A DNA stretch of 64,000 nt, from positions 186,001 through 250,000 of the forward strand of contig NZ_RQHV01000061.1 in assembly GCF_004771005.1 (NCBI RefSeq), written 5' to 3'. This stretch comes from Leptospira ilyithenensis. Lineage in GTDB: Bacteria; Spirochaetota; Leptospiria; Leptospirales; Leptospiraceae. The notes below the pieces were generated by a model that was not told where the DNA came from, ran no database searches, and worked only from the letters and a program-made list of their open reading frames with translations. Positions 39,472 through 48,035 of the stretch are shown here, piece by piece (the first letter of the stretch is position 1; each line of letters begins with the position of its first letter). The position numbers and the translations under genes were made by a program.

Positions 39472-41535
39472 ATGTCCAGATTGAATTTTATCTTAGAAGC
39501 CGAAGCGCCGGGGACCAAAGCACGTGCGGGCAGGTTCACCACCTTACACGGAGAAGTATCCACTCCTATCTTTATGCCAGTGGGAACCCAAGCCACAGTC
39601 AAAGCACAGAATGTGGAAACTTTAAAATCGGTAGGCTCCCGGGTCTTACTTGCAAATACCTATCATTTGCTACTTCGACCAGGAGCGGAAGTATTTCGAA
39701 AGTTAGGTGGAATTCATAGATTTATGAATTGGGATGGGCCGGTTCTCACCGACTCCGGCGGATTTCAGATTTTCAGTCTTCCCAACGCGAGAAAGATGAC
39801 TGAGGAAGGTGCCGTTTTTCGAAGTTATGTGGATGGGCAGAATGTGATGCTTTCGCCTGAAATTAGCATTGAAATGCAAAAAGCAATCGGCTCCGATATC
39901 ATGATGGTGTTGGATGAATGTGTTCCTTCCACCGTAGAGCACTGGGAAGCAAAACGCGCGATGGAAGTCACACATCGTTGGGCGAAACGAAGTCTGAATG
40001 CAAGGGGGGATTCACTTCAGTCTATGTTCGGAATTGTTCAAGGTGCTTGTTTTGAAGATCTTCGCAAACAAAGTGCGGAGGTTTTGACTCAATTGCCATT
40101 TGATGGTTTCGCCATAGGGGGACTTGCAGTCGGCGAAACAAAAGAAGAAAGAAATGATTTCTGCGAATTGTCCGCATCCTTTCTTCCGAAAAACCTACCT
40201 CGGTACTTGATGGGAGTGGGTACACCTTTGGATTTATTGGAAGCGGTACATCGAGGTGTGGATATGTTTGACTGCACCATCCCCACGGAACTTGCCCAGA
40301 GAGGAGTAGCTTTTACCAGCATCGGAAAATTACAATTGCACAGAGCCGTTTATAAGTTTGAAGATTCCGTTCTGGATGAAAACTGTGATTGCATTTGTTG
40401 TAAAGATTATTCCAAAGCCTATCTTCACCACCTAATAAAGTCAGATGAAGTTCTCGGTTGGCAGCTGCTTGCCATTCATAACCTATATTTTTATCACAGA
40501 TTGATGAGTGAGATGAGAAGTTCAATTTTTAACGGCAAGTTTCTTTCTTATTATACTGAGAAAAAAGATAGCTTAAGTCAAAGCGATAATGTCAATCCTT
40601 CCCATCATATTTTAAAACCTTCCAAGGCAGTTCGCAAAAGAAGTTTGGGAGATTATGAAATCATAGAGAATGAAGAAAAGGGATATTGGAGTGTCCGCCA
40701 GAAAAGTTCCGGTGAAGTGATGCATTCAGTAAATTCCCCTGTTGAAGAAGCGAAGAAGCTTTATATTGACCAATCAAATCTAAGGCAGCGAATTTCTTCT
40801 GATTCGAGTGATCCGGAGAAATCTGCTTTTTTATACAATGATGAAACAGATCCTATTGTTATTTGGGATGTCGGTTTGGGGGCTGCCACCAATGCGATGG
40901 CGGCATTAGGCTGTTTCGAAGAACTTGCGAATCCTAAACCGATGCGTTTGATCAGTTTTGAATCCGATTTGGATCCATTGCGACTTGCTTTAAAAAACAA
41001 CGGACGTTTTCCTCACTTGTTTCACAAAGCTCCGAAAGAAGTTTTGGAAAAATCATTTTGGAAATCCGATTCGGAGAACTTTACCTGGAAACTCGTGTTA
41101 GGTGATTTTGCGACGACCTTTTCCCGGGAAGAGTCTCCCGATGTTGTTTTTTACGATCCTTTTTCTTTTAAAACGGATTCTATTTTATGGAAACCTGAAT
41201 TTTTCAGTATGCTATTTTCTTATTTTCAAACAAGGGAAAAAACGGTAAGTCTTTATACTTATTCTGCCGCAACTGGAGTCCGGGCTGCTCTTCTCTCTGT
41301 GGGTTTTTGGGTAGGAAGAGGGGTTGGTTCCGGACCGAAATCCGAAACCACAATCGCCTATTCAAAATGTCCTGAAGGAATCGAAGAAAAAGAGGGACTC
41401 CTTGGAAAGGAATGGCTTGGGCGTTGGGAAAGGAGTGACGCGCGTTATCCGGCGGAACTAAGTAATGAAAACAAAGCGGATTGGGACAATCGAATTCTGA
41501 TCCATCCGCAGTTTCATAAAGATTTATATTTATAA
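39472..41535 (+). CDS. tgt: tRNA-guanine transglycosylase fused to an MnmC-like methyltransferase domain
   Basis: 687 residues, where Tgt alone has about 370-380. Residues 1-365 are Tgt: TDSGGFQ (Asp94), GVDMFDC (Asp264/Asp267) and the zinc site CDCICC...HHL (305-320). The post-nucleophile segment is PTELAQRGVAFTS, not the common PTRNARNG. Residues about 380-687 resemble the MnmC methyltransferase (DUF752) fold: SAM loop VIWDVGLGAATNAMAAL (463-479), DVVFYDPFSFKTDSILW (557-573) and SLYTYSAATGVRAALLSVGF. Tgt inserts preQ1 or queuine at G34; MnmC methylates nm5U34 to mnm5U34. One protein would thus carry two wobble-base enzymes. The C-terminal call is by pattern. Confidence 0.88.
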   Translation: MSRLNFILEAEAPGTKARAGRFTTLHGEVSTPIFMPVGTQATVKAQNVETLKSVGSRVLLANTYHLLLRPGAEVFRKLGGIHRFMNWDGPVLTDSGGFQIFSLPNARKMTEEGAVFRSYVDGQNVMLSPEISIEMQKAIGSDIMMVLDECVPSTVEHWEAKRAMEVTHRWAKRSLNARGDSLQSMFGIVQGACFEDLRKQSAEVLTQLPFDGFAIGGLAVGETKEERNDFCELSASFLPKNLPRYLMGVGTPLDLLEAVHRGVDMFDCTIPTELAQRGVAFTSIGKLQLHRAVYKFEDSVLDENCDCICCKDYSKAYLHHLIKSDEVLGWQLLAIHNLYFYHRLMSEMRSSIFNGKFLSYYTEKKDSLSQSDNVNPSHHILKPSKAVRKRSLGDYEIIENEEKGYWSVRQKSSGEVMHSVNSPVEEAKKLYIDQSNLRQRISSDSSDPEKSAFLYNDETDPIVIWDVGLGAATNAMAALGCFEELANPKPMRLISFESDLDPLRLALKNNGRFPHLFHKAPKEVLEKSFWKSDSENFTWKLVLGDFATTFSREESPDVVFYDPFSFKTDSILWKPEFFSMLFSYFQTREKTVSLYTYSAATGVRAALLSVGFWVGRGVGSGPKSETTIAYSKCPEGIEEKEGLLGKEWLGRWERSDARYPAELSNENKADWDNRILIHPQFHKDLYL

Positions 41536-41751
41536 CTGTTTGATAAGAGACTTCAGATCGTTGATTAATGAAAAAGGTGTGGGTTTGATTGATTCCGCAA
41601 GAGCGATCGCATCTTGAATCGTCTTTGTCAATACTTGTTTTTCAGCTTGGTATGCTGCTTGAGGAATTTTGTTTTTGTTCTTTTTGAAAACACTTGCTTT
41701 CGTATCGATGATCTCAATGATTTGGTTTAAATATTGAACCTGGTTGTCCAT
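41530..41751 (-). CDS. Small hypothetical protein
   Basis: 73 residues, mostly helical (TKTIQDAIALAESIKP...LINDLKSLIKQL), no Cys, no signal peptide or membrane segment. It starts with ATG at 41751 and overlaps the end of the Tgt fusion gene by six bases on the opposite strand. The ribosome-binding site is weak. I do not recognise it. Coding nature is supported only by an intact frame with natural-looking composition in an otherwise AT-rich gap. Confidence 0.55.
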   Translation of the reverse strand: MDNQVQYLNQIIEIIDTKASVFKKNKNKIPQAAYQAEKQVLTKTIQDAIALAESIKPTPFSLINDLKSLIKQL

Positions 41752-42057
41752 AGATTCGATTCAAAGTATTTTAAATAAGAATGCAATCGTTTTTATTAGC
41801 AAAATCTTCCGTTTATAAAAATGAATCAGGACTTTTTTATTCATAGAAAGTAGTGCTAAATATGGCAAAAAGGTGAACTTTTTTTCAAAAAAAATTCGGG
41901 AAACTTCGACTTCATTTTACAAGAAAAAGGTGGTGTGATAGAGAGGAACACATTGGGCGGCGGGTGTAGTTCCCCTCCCAAATCGGGCGGGGATACCTGA
42001 ATCCCATCTATACCACACAACCCCTAAATTCTTCAGATATGGATTGATACTGTCGGC
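41752..42057. other. 306-base intergenic region with one structured element
   Basis: No gene is supported here. The left two thirds (41752-41923) are AT-rich with only a small inverted repeat (ATGAAT/ATTCAT near 41820-41850). The right third is the GC-rich folded element described separately. Possible promoter of the 73-residue gene would lie at the left edge, but I see no good match. Confidence 0.6.
41924..42022 (-). repeat. GC-rich multi-hairpin element, possible terminator or dispersed repeat
   Basis: Outer arms GTGTG-ATAGA (41933-41942) and TCTAT-AC-CACAC (42007-42018) enclose two hairpins. Hairpin one is GGAAC-ACA/TGT-A-GTTCC (41945-41973). Hairpin two is CCCCTCCC/GGGCGGGG (41972-41992, one T-C mismatch). 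GGGAT (41990-41994) can instead pair with ATCCC (42001-42005). Read on the minus strand the fold ends in CC then TTTTTCTT, so it could terminate the TPR gene. It is more elaborate and GC-richer than the other terminators here. Confidence 0.6.
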
Positions 42058-43074
42058 TTATTCGGAATTTTCCGGAGTGACTTCTTCCGTATCGTCCAAC
42101 TGAGTTCGTTTGGCTTCTGCAAATTTGCGTGCAATATCTCTTCTTCTCATAATTACTTTTGCGGAGATGCTTGCAAAAAAAGGATCGTTCTTGAATTGCA
42201 ACATCTTCGTATACTCTTGTTCTGCGGTCTCGTAGTCAGTAATTTTCGAGGCAGTCTCTGCAAAATAATAATGAAATTTTTTATCGTAAGGTTTTTGTTT
42301 TCCTTCTCCCGTTGTAAGTGATGTCTTATTGAAAATTTTATAAGCTATATGATAATTTCCTTTTTCCATCTCAAGTCTTCCGAATCCGAGTCTGACATTC
42401 GGACTCTCTTCATCAATGATAAGCGCCCTGTTTAAATAGATAAGTGCTCTGTTTTTCAATCCTGTCGCCAGATAATGATCGCTCATCCGAATCAATGCTT
42501 CCGTATCGTACGGATTTTTTTCCGCAGCAAGTTTGTAATTCATAATTGCATAATATACTTGTCTTGTCAGTTCGGAAAGAATCGCAATATGGAGATAGGT
42601 TTTGAAATATTCCGGCACTTCCGCTTTTGCATATTCAAATTGGACAAGCGCACCTTCGTAATTGAAATCCAAAGAATACATTCTACCCAGATTGTAACGA
42701 AATGGAAAAAATTGGGGATCAAAACGGACACCGGCAGCCAGCATCTTCTTTCCTTCCGTTTTTTCTTTCTCCTTTCCGCTCAAGATAAGCCCGATCGCTT
42801 CGTTATTCCATTCGCCCGAGTTTGTGATTGTACGGTCACCGTAGGTAAAACTGCCTATGGAAGGAGGAGGAGCGCCTTGAAATAGTTTTCCTCTGGCTAA
42901 AATAAAATCTTCTTTGTGGTAGATAAAGGAACCGTTCGGAAAATCGGAAGTGTCGAATTCCTGGTCTTTTCCCCAAAGGATCTCCGGATATTCCTTGTCC
43001 CCGATCTGTTTTTGCGCAAGTAAGGGCAGAGACCCAAAAAACAGAAGTGCGAATAGAAAGAGATATCGAAACAT
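42058..43074 (-). CDS. Exported TPR-repeat protein
   Basis: 338 residues. Signal peptide MFRYLFLFALLFFGSLPLLAQ with a likely cleavage after Ala-Gln or nearby, no lipobox Cys. Residues about 120-300 show several tetratricopeptide-like repeats (for example AALVQFEYAKAEVPE-type, ALIRMSDHYLATGLKNRAL, YLNRALIIDEESPNVRLGFG). Probably periplasmic or envelope-facing scaffold; partner unknown. Its ATG lies only eight bases from the ccmA ATG on the other strand. Confidence 0.85.
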   Translation of the reverse strand: MFRYLFLFALLFFGSLPLLAQKQIGDKEYPEILWGKDQEFDTSDFPNGSFIYHKEDFILARGKLFQGAPPPSIGSFTYGDRTITNSGEWNNEAIGLILSGKEKEKTEGKKMLAAGVRFDPQFFPFRYNLGRMYSLDFNYEGALVQFEYAKAEVPEYFKTYLHIAILSELTRQVYYAIMNYKLAAEKNPYDTEALIRMSDHYLATGLKNRALIYLNRALIIDEESPNVRLGFGRLEMEKGNYHIAYKIFNKTSLTTGEGKQKPYDKKFHYYFAETASKITDYETAEQEYTKMLQFKNDPFFASISAKVIMRRRDIARKFAEAKRTQLDDTEEVTPENSE

Positions 43075-43082
43075 GGTGCCTG

Positions 43083-43703
43083 ATGCCGAAAACGATTCTT
43101 GAATGTAAGTCTCTCAACTTAACTGTCGGCTACAAAACTCTTTTTCGTAACCTATCTCTTTCTTTTTCAGGACCCGGGTTGTACATCATTCAAGGGGAAA
43201 ATGGAGCTGGCAAATCCAGTTTTCTGAAAGAGATCTATCATTATGCTAAAATCAGCGAAAACTGGCATTTTCCCGAAGGGGAAAAAACAATCAGTTACCT
43301 AGGTCATGAATTGGGATTGTACACTTCTCTCAGTCTTTCCGAAAATATCAGTTATTATTCCTCTTTAAGTGAAATGAGTTTAAATGAAGAAGAGGTTAGT
43401 GCTTGGATAGGTCGTTTCAAATTGGAAAAAAGAACGAGAGAACCAGTGTATATGTTTTCCCGCGGAATGAAACAAAAGGCCGCTCTCATTCGAACCTTCT
43501 TATCCTCACCTGACATCGTCCTCTTAGACGAACCTTATACCGGTCTTGATCTCAAATCTACGGAACTATTTACAAAGATTCTCAATGAAGAAATGGAAAA
43601 GAGAATGATTCTGATTGTCTTACATGAAATTCCCAAAGGTTTGAATTGTACTGAAATCATAAACCTTTCCGATTATGGCAACGGCTCCCGTCATGTTTCT
43701 TAA
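43083..43703 (+). CDS. ccmA: Cytochrome c maturation ABC ATPase CcmA
   Basis: 206 residues from the ATG at 43083 (MPKTILECKSLNLTVGYKTL). A longer frame from 43047 would run into the divergent TPR gene. Walker A GENGAGKSS (38-46), signature FSRGMKQKAAL, Walker B IVLLDEPYTGLD and switch His (LHEIP). It is followed by ccmB and ccmC, which fixes the family. CcmAB drive release of haem-loaded CcmE in system I cytochrome c assembly. Confidence 0.88.
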   Translation: MPKTILECKSLNLTVGYKTLFRNLSLSFSGPGLYIIQGENGAGKSSFLKEIYHYAKISENWHFPEGEKTISYLGHELGLYTSLSLSENISYYSSLSEMSLNEEEVSAWIGRFKLEKRTREPVYMFSRGMKQKAALIRTFLSSPDIVLLDEPYTGLDLKSTELFTKILNEEMEKRMILIVLHEIPKGLNCTEIINLSDYGNGSRHVS

Positions 43704-44349
43704 AATTTTAAAAAAGGAATTTTTACTCATTGGACGTTCATTAGGTGGTCTTGTTTCCCTATTATCGCTTAGTCTTTGCGTTCTGTTTATATTCTATTCG
43801 GCGATCGAAGTTAACGAATCTTTATCTGCGAGAAGCGTTCGCGGATTGAAATGGGCGATTATCTTCTTACTGAATTTTATTCTGGTAGGGCAGTCCCTTT
43901 GGGAAGAAAGGGAATCGGGCGGATGGACTGCATCACTTGCACATACATCTGCTGCTTATTTGTATCTGGCAAAATGCGCCGTGATTTGGGTTTGCACAAA
44001 CATAGTAAATGCAGCATTGATCCTTAGCTTCAGCGTTTTTTTTCAATCCTCTGAAGTTTCCCGATTCGGAGGGGAGTGGTTGTTTGCCTGTTTGGGAAGT
44101 CTTTCCCTTGTATTTCTGGGAGTTTCTTTGGGACTCATCGCGGAAGAAAGCCGTTTGAAGGAAATCGTTCTGCCATTATTGCAGGTTCCTTTTTCGATTC
44201 CTTTGTTTTTATTTGGTTTGGAGGCTGAGGAAAGATTTTGGTTGGAGCCGGGCTTTTACTGGAAGAGCGTACTTCTACTTCTGTTTTTCAGCCTTTTTTA
44301 CGGAACCATGGGAGGGCTTTTCATTGAGATCACCAAAAAAGAATCCTGA
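43693..44349 (+). CDS. ccmB: Cytochrome c maturation membrane protein CcmB
   Basis: 218 residues from ATG 43693, overlapping ccmA by 11 bases; the longer frame from 43675 is less likely. Six hydrophobic segments. Sequence features LVGQSLWEERESGGW and LLQVPFSIPLFLFGLEA fit CcmB (family motif PLL..P..P..). Partner of CcmA and CcmC in the inner membrane. Confidence 0.88.
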   Translation: MFLKILKKEFLLIGRSLGGLVSLLSLSLCVLFIFYSAIEVNESLSARSVRGLKWAIIFLLNFILVGQSLWEERESGGWTASLAHTSAAYLYLAKCAVIWVCTNIVNAALILSFSVFFQSSEVSRFGGEWLFACLGSLSLVFLGVSLGLIAEESRLKEIVLPLLQVPFSIPLFLFGLEAEERFWLEPGFYWKSVLLLLFFSLFYGTMGGLFIEITKKES

Positions 44350-44402
44350 AGCCCGCAACTTTTTTCCTAGAATTATTAATAACTGCCTAGAGTCTGGATA
44401 GG

Positions 44403-45101
44403 GTGAGAAATCAAATTCGTATTTTTCCTTTTCCCGGCGATCTTTTCCTGCTCCTTCTGGTTGTCGTATCCATACCTTTTATCGTAGTATTCTCTCTGAC
44501 CTATCCCAACGTCATTTTGGAACAAGGTATGAGCCACAAAATATTCTACTTTCATGTTCCTGTCGCATGGGTGGCGTTATATGGCCCGATCCTTGCCAGT
44601 TTATTTTCTATCATATATCTTATTACAAAACAAACAAAATGGGATAATTTAGCTTACACTTCCACCCAAATATCCTTTTTATTTGCTTTGGGTGTCCTTT
44701 TTTCGGGCCCCATTTGGGCTTACAGTGCCTGGGGGGTTCCTTGGGATCGAACGGATGCCCGCCTCCAATCCTTTTTTATACTTTGTCTTTCTTTGGTTTC
44801 GTATTTTGTGCTCCGTTTTTTAATTTTGGATGGAAAAAGAAAAGCATTAGTATCTTCTTATTTATCACTTCTATGTGCGATGAGTGCAGTATTGACTTGG
44901 GGCGCCATTCGTTGGATTGAAAACCCGGGCAACCATCCTGGAAGTGTGCTGGGAAAGGGGGGAATGGATTCGGATATGAAACTGACTTTTTGGCTGTCCA
45001 TACTTTCCTATCATTTCCTGTTTTTGATTTTATTTTTGGTAGCATACCGCAACCAAAAGATTTTAAAGTTTAGAGACGAACTCCGCGCAAAACAGTCTTA
45101 G
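44403..45101 (+). CDS. ccmC: Haem-handling protein CcmC
   Basis: 232 residues from a GTG start. Six membrane segments. Haem-binding His in YFHVPVAW (about residue 53) and NPGNHPG. The tryptophan-rich loop [19 protein letters not shown] is a variant of the family WGxxWxWDxRLT motif. CcmC attaches haem to CcmE. The ccmE, ccmF, ccmG and ccmH genes are not in this window. Confidence 0.9.
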   Translation: MRNQIRIFPFPGDLFLLLLVVVSIPFIVVFSLTYPNVILEQGMSHKIFYFHVPVAWVALYGPILASLFSIIYLITKQTKWDNLAYTSTQISFLFALGVLFSGPIWAYSAWGVPWDRTDARLQSFFILCLSLVSYFVLRFLILDGKRKALVSSYLSLLCAMSAVLTWGAIRWIENPGNHPGSVLGKGGMDSDMKLTFWLSILSYHFLFLILFLVAYRNQKILKFRDELRAKQS

Positions 45102-45107
45102 GAATTT

Positions 45108-46247
45108 GTGACAAGGTTAAGAGAAAATATAAGCGCAAACCATACCATCCTGATCGTGGATGATGTGCCTGAAAACGTAGAGTTGCTAAAATATCTACTT
45201 ACCAGCGAAGGCTTTAAGGCACTCTGCGCCTACTCAGCGGAAGAAGCTCGCCTGATTCTTGTTAATACACCTGTAGACGCTCTTCTTTTGGATGTGAATA
45301 TGCCGGTGCAGGACGGATTTTCCTTCTGTAGAGAACTCCGTACAATAGAAAAATACAAATTACTTCCCATTCTGTTTATTACATCCCTCGACCGGGATAT
45401 CGGGTTCGAGGAAGCGATGAAAAACGGTGGGGATGATTTTATCAACAAGCCTTTCAACAAAAGAGAGTTAGTTGCCAAAATTCATTCCGTCGTACGGATC
45501 AAAGATTTGCAAGACGAACTTTTACGGGAAAAAGCCAAATACGAAAGGGAGCTTTTAACCGCACGCAAAGTACAGGAACAACTGATTCCTGAAAAACAAT
45601 TCATCTGGAACGGAGTCAAGGCCCAAACTCTTTTTCATCCTTTCTTTCAGATCGGTGGGGACTTTGTGGATTGTTGGGCGGATTCAAAAAAACTTCATAT
45701 TGTCATTGCAGATTGTTCCGGTCACGGTCCGAGTGCGGCCCTCATCGGTGCCATGTTTAAGATGCAATTATTCAATCTTTCTCCCATGATGAGCCTGAAA
45801 GAAAGAGTGGACCACCTTCGTCAAAATATGGAAATCGTTTTACCTGAAGATTATTCGATTACTTTTTGTTATGCGTTTCTCGATCAGGACTTGGTTCTGA
45901 CTTATATCAATGGGGGTCATCCTGCTCCTTTGCTTTATTCCGAAGGGAAAACAATCGCACTTACGGGAATGAGTCCCATGATTATGGGAATCAATTTGAA
46001 TGCTAAAGATGAAGTTCAAACCGTTCGTTTGAACCCGGGTTCCAAAATTTTCATGTACACTGACGGTGCGAGCGAAGCCATGAATGAAAATTCCCTTTTT
46101 ATCACGGAAGAAGGGATGAAAAATATTTTTAATGAAGCGGTCGAAGAGGGGGGAGATATTTTGGGAATCGTGCAGGAGAAAATTTTGAAATTTTGCGGAA
46201 ACCATACTCCCGGCGACGATATGGCAATGGTATGCATTCAAATTTGA
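45108..46247 (+). CDS. Response-regulator receiver domain with PP2C/SpoIIE-type phosphatase output
   Basis: 379 residues from a GTG start preceded by AGGA. Receiver domain 12-130: acidic pair Asp18/Asp19, phospho-acceptor Asp62 (LLLDVNMP) and Lys114 (NKPF). A short coiled linker (about 131-160) leads to a RsbU/SpoIIE-like phosphatase domain with [31 protein letters not shown] and GDDMAMV metal-binding motifs. It likely dephosphorylates an anti-sigma-factor antagonist in response to a histidine kinase. Partners not in view. It overlaps purC by 16 bases. Confidence 0.92.
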   Translation: MTRLRENISANHTILIVDDVPENVELLKYLLTSEGFKALCAYSAEEARLILVNTPVDALLLDVNMPVQDGFSFCRELRTIEKYKLLPILFITSLDRDIGFEEAMKNGGDDFINKPFNKRELVAKIHSVVRIKDLQDELLREKAKYERELLTARKVQEQLIPEKQFIWNGVKAQTLFHPFFQIGGDFVDCWADSKKLHIVIADCSGHGPSAALIGAMFKMQLFNLSPMMSLKERVDHLRQNMEIVLPEDYSITFCYAFLDQDLVLTYINGGHPAPLLYSEGKTIALTGMSPMIMGINLNAKDEVQTVRLNPGSKIFMYTDGASEAMNENSLFITEEGMKNIFNEAVEEGGDILGIVQEKILKFCGNHTPGDDMAMVCIQI

Positions 46248-47107
46248 ATACCGAACCCAGTTACCGTGGGAAAGTCAGAGATGTTTACGATCTGGGAGAC
46301 AAACTCATCCTTTGCGCTTCCGATAGAATTTCCGCATTCGACGTTGTTTTTAAAGAACCGGTTTCGGATAAAGGTAAAATTTTAAACCGAATCTCAACCT
46401 CTTGGTTTCATTATTTTTCTCATTTTAAAAATCATCTCCTGGAAACCGATTTAAAAAATTTCCCGGAACCCTTTGCCAGCAAACCGGAGTTCGATGGTAG
46501 ATCCGTTTTGGTAAAAAAAACGAAGCGAATTGATTACGAATGCGTGGTTCGCGGTTATATTTCCGGTTCCGCTTATAAGGAATACAAATCTTCGGGCACA
46601 GTGGCCTTTCTTCCTTATCCCAAGGGAATGTCGGAGTCTGAAAAATTTCCCGAACCCATCTTCACACCTGCCCGCAAAAACGATGAGGGTCACGATGAAA
46701 ACATCAGTGAAGAGACGATGAAAAATGAAGTTGGAGCGGAACTTTTTTACCAATTGAAAAACACTTCCCTCTCTTTGTTTACTGAAGCACATAACAAAAT
46801 GAAGACGCAAAACATCATTCTCTGCGATACAAAGTTTGAGTTCGGGATTTTGGATGGTGAGCCCATCTTGATTGATGAACTGCTCACACCGGATTCTTCC
46901 CGGTACTGGGATGCGGATTCCTATGTTTTGGGAACTACCCCTGCCAGTTTTGACAAACAGATTTTACGGAATTGGCTGGAAGGAACAGGTTGGGATAAAA
47001 ATCCTCCTCCTCCTAGTCTTCCGGATTCTTTGATTGAAGAATTAAAAGAGAAATATTTATTATTAGAAAAGAAGATCAATTTATGTTTATCGCAAAAATC
47101 AATATAA
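46232..47107 (+). CDS. purC: Phosphoribosylaminoimidazole-succinocarboxamide synthase
   Basis: 291 residues from the ATG at 46232 ([20 protein letters not shown]). A start at 46193 would add residues not seen in PurC. Signatures [38 protein letters not shown] and DTKFEFGI are typical of the long (yeast/spirochaete-like) form. Catalyses step 8 of purine synthesis (SAICAR formation). It overlaps purS by 25 bases. Confidence 0.95.
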   Translation: MHSNLNTEPSYRGKVRDVYDLGDKLILCASDRISAFDVVFKEPVSDKGKILNRISTSWFHYFSHFKNHLLETDLKNFPEPFASKPEFDGRSVLVKKTKRIDYECVVRGYISGSAYKEYKSSGTVAFLPYPKGMSESEKFPEPIFTPARKNDEGHDENISEETMKNEVGAELFYQLKNTSLSLFTEAHNKMKTQNIILCDTKFEFGILDGEPILIDELLTPDSSRYWDADSYVLGTTPASFDKQILRNWLEGTGWDKNPPPPSLPDSLIEELKEKYLLLEKKINLCLSQKSI

Positions 47108-47331
47108 CTTTAAAAGACTCCGTACTTGACCCGCAAGGACAAACAGTGCTTCGTGCCCTTCATGACCAAGGTAAATCCATTGTAAGTGACCTCCGCGTGG
47201 GAAAATATCTGGAAGTGAAAATCAATACAGATGACAAATCGCAAGCAGACGCACTTGCGAAAGAACTTTGCGAATCAACACTAGTGAACCAAGTGATCGA
47301 AACTTATCGATTTGTGACTGAAAAACTATGA
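47083..47331 (+). CDS. purS: FGAM synthase subunit PurS
   Basis: 82 residues, typical of Pur[21 protein letters not shown] and [13 protein letters not shown] are family patterns. PurS binds PurQ and PurL to form FGAM synthase. It overlaps purC (25 bases) and purQ (4 bases). purL is not in this window. Confidence 0.93.
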   Translation: MFIAKINITLKDSVLDPQGQTVLRALHDQGKSIVSDLRVGKYLEVKINTDDKSQADALAKELCESTLVNQVIETYRFVTEKL

Positions 47332-47984
47332 AAGTGAATGTTGTGACATTTCCCGGTTCCAATTGCGATCACGATGTTGGAACCATTCTTTCCAATGTTT
47401 ATCAGGCGGAAGTGAACTATGTCTGGCACAGAGAACAGTTTGACGATCTTCCGGATCTGGTAGTTTTGCCGGGAGGATTTTCCTTTGGAGATTACCTTCG
47501 AACGGGTGCTATGGCAAAGTTCAGTCCTGCAATGGAATCCGTATTCGCCTATGCCAAAAAAGGTGGTCGGGTTCTTGGGATTTGCAATGGATTTCAGATT
47601 TTAACCGAGGCCGGACTTTTGCCGGGAGCACTCCTTCACAACCGTTCTCTTAAATATGTTTGTAAAGACGTAAACCTTCTTCCCGTTGCAAACAACAAAA
47701 TTGCAAAAACAATCAAACAGCCTTCTTTGAAGATTCCTATCGCCCACGGGGAAGGCGCTTATTATGCGGACAAAGAAACTCTTCAAACTTTGGAAGAAGA
47801 AGGGAACATAGTATTTCGTTATGAGGAAAATCCGAACGGATCTCTTCATGATATAGCAGGTATTTCCGACAAAGCCGCAAAAATCATAGGAATGATGCCT
47901 CATCCAGAGAGAGCGATCAATCCGTACATTGGAAACGAAGACGGCAAATTGGTATTGGATGCGATTCTGGAAAAATTATCATAA
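47328..47984 (+). CDS. purQ: FGAM synthase glutaminase subunit PurQ
   Basis: 218 residues, class I glutamine amidotransferase. Nucleophile Cys86 in GICNGFQ, and the catalytic His-Glu in MMPHPERA near 196. It begins [16 protein letters not shown]. Supplies ammonia to PurL. Start overlaps purS stop (ATGA). Small separate-subunit form, consistent with a three-protein FGAM synthase. Confidence 0.96.
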   Translation: MKVNVVTFPGSNCDHDVGTILSNVYQAEVNYVWHREQFDDLPDLVVLPGGFSFGDYLRTGAMAKFSPAMESVFAYAKKGGRVLGICNGFQILTEAGLLPGALLHNRSLKYVCKDVNLLPVANNKIAKTIKQPSLKIPIAHGEGAYYADKETLQTLEEEGNIVFRYEENPNGSLHDIAGISDKAAKIIGMMPHPERAINPYIGNEDGKLVLDAILEKLS

Positions 47985-48001
47985 ATTTTTTTAGACAATT
48001 C

Positions 48002-48029
48002 TTGCTTTTTCAGGATTCTCTTTTATAAA
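48002..48029 (+). promoter_or_regulatory. Putative promoter placing the glgC transcript start at or next to its ATG
   Basis: TTGCTT (48002-48007) and TATAAA (48024-48029), 16-base spacer. A transcript start about seven bases past the -10 falls on the A of the ATG at 48036. The six bases between (CTTTTT) hold no Shine-Dalgarno. A leaderless mRNA is possible. Confidence 0.45.
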
Positions 48030-48035
48030 CTTTTT

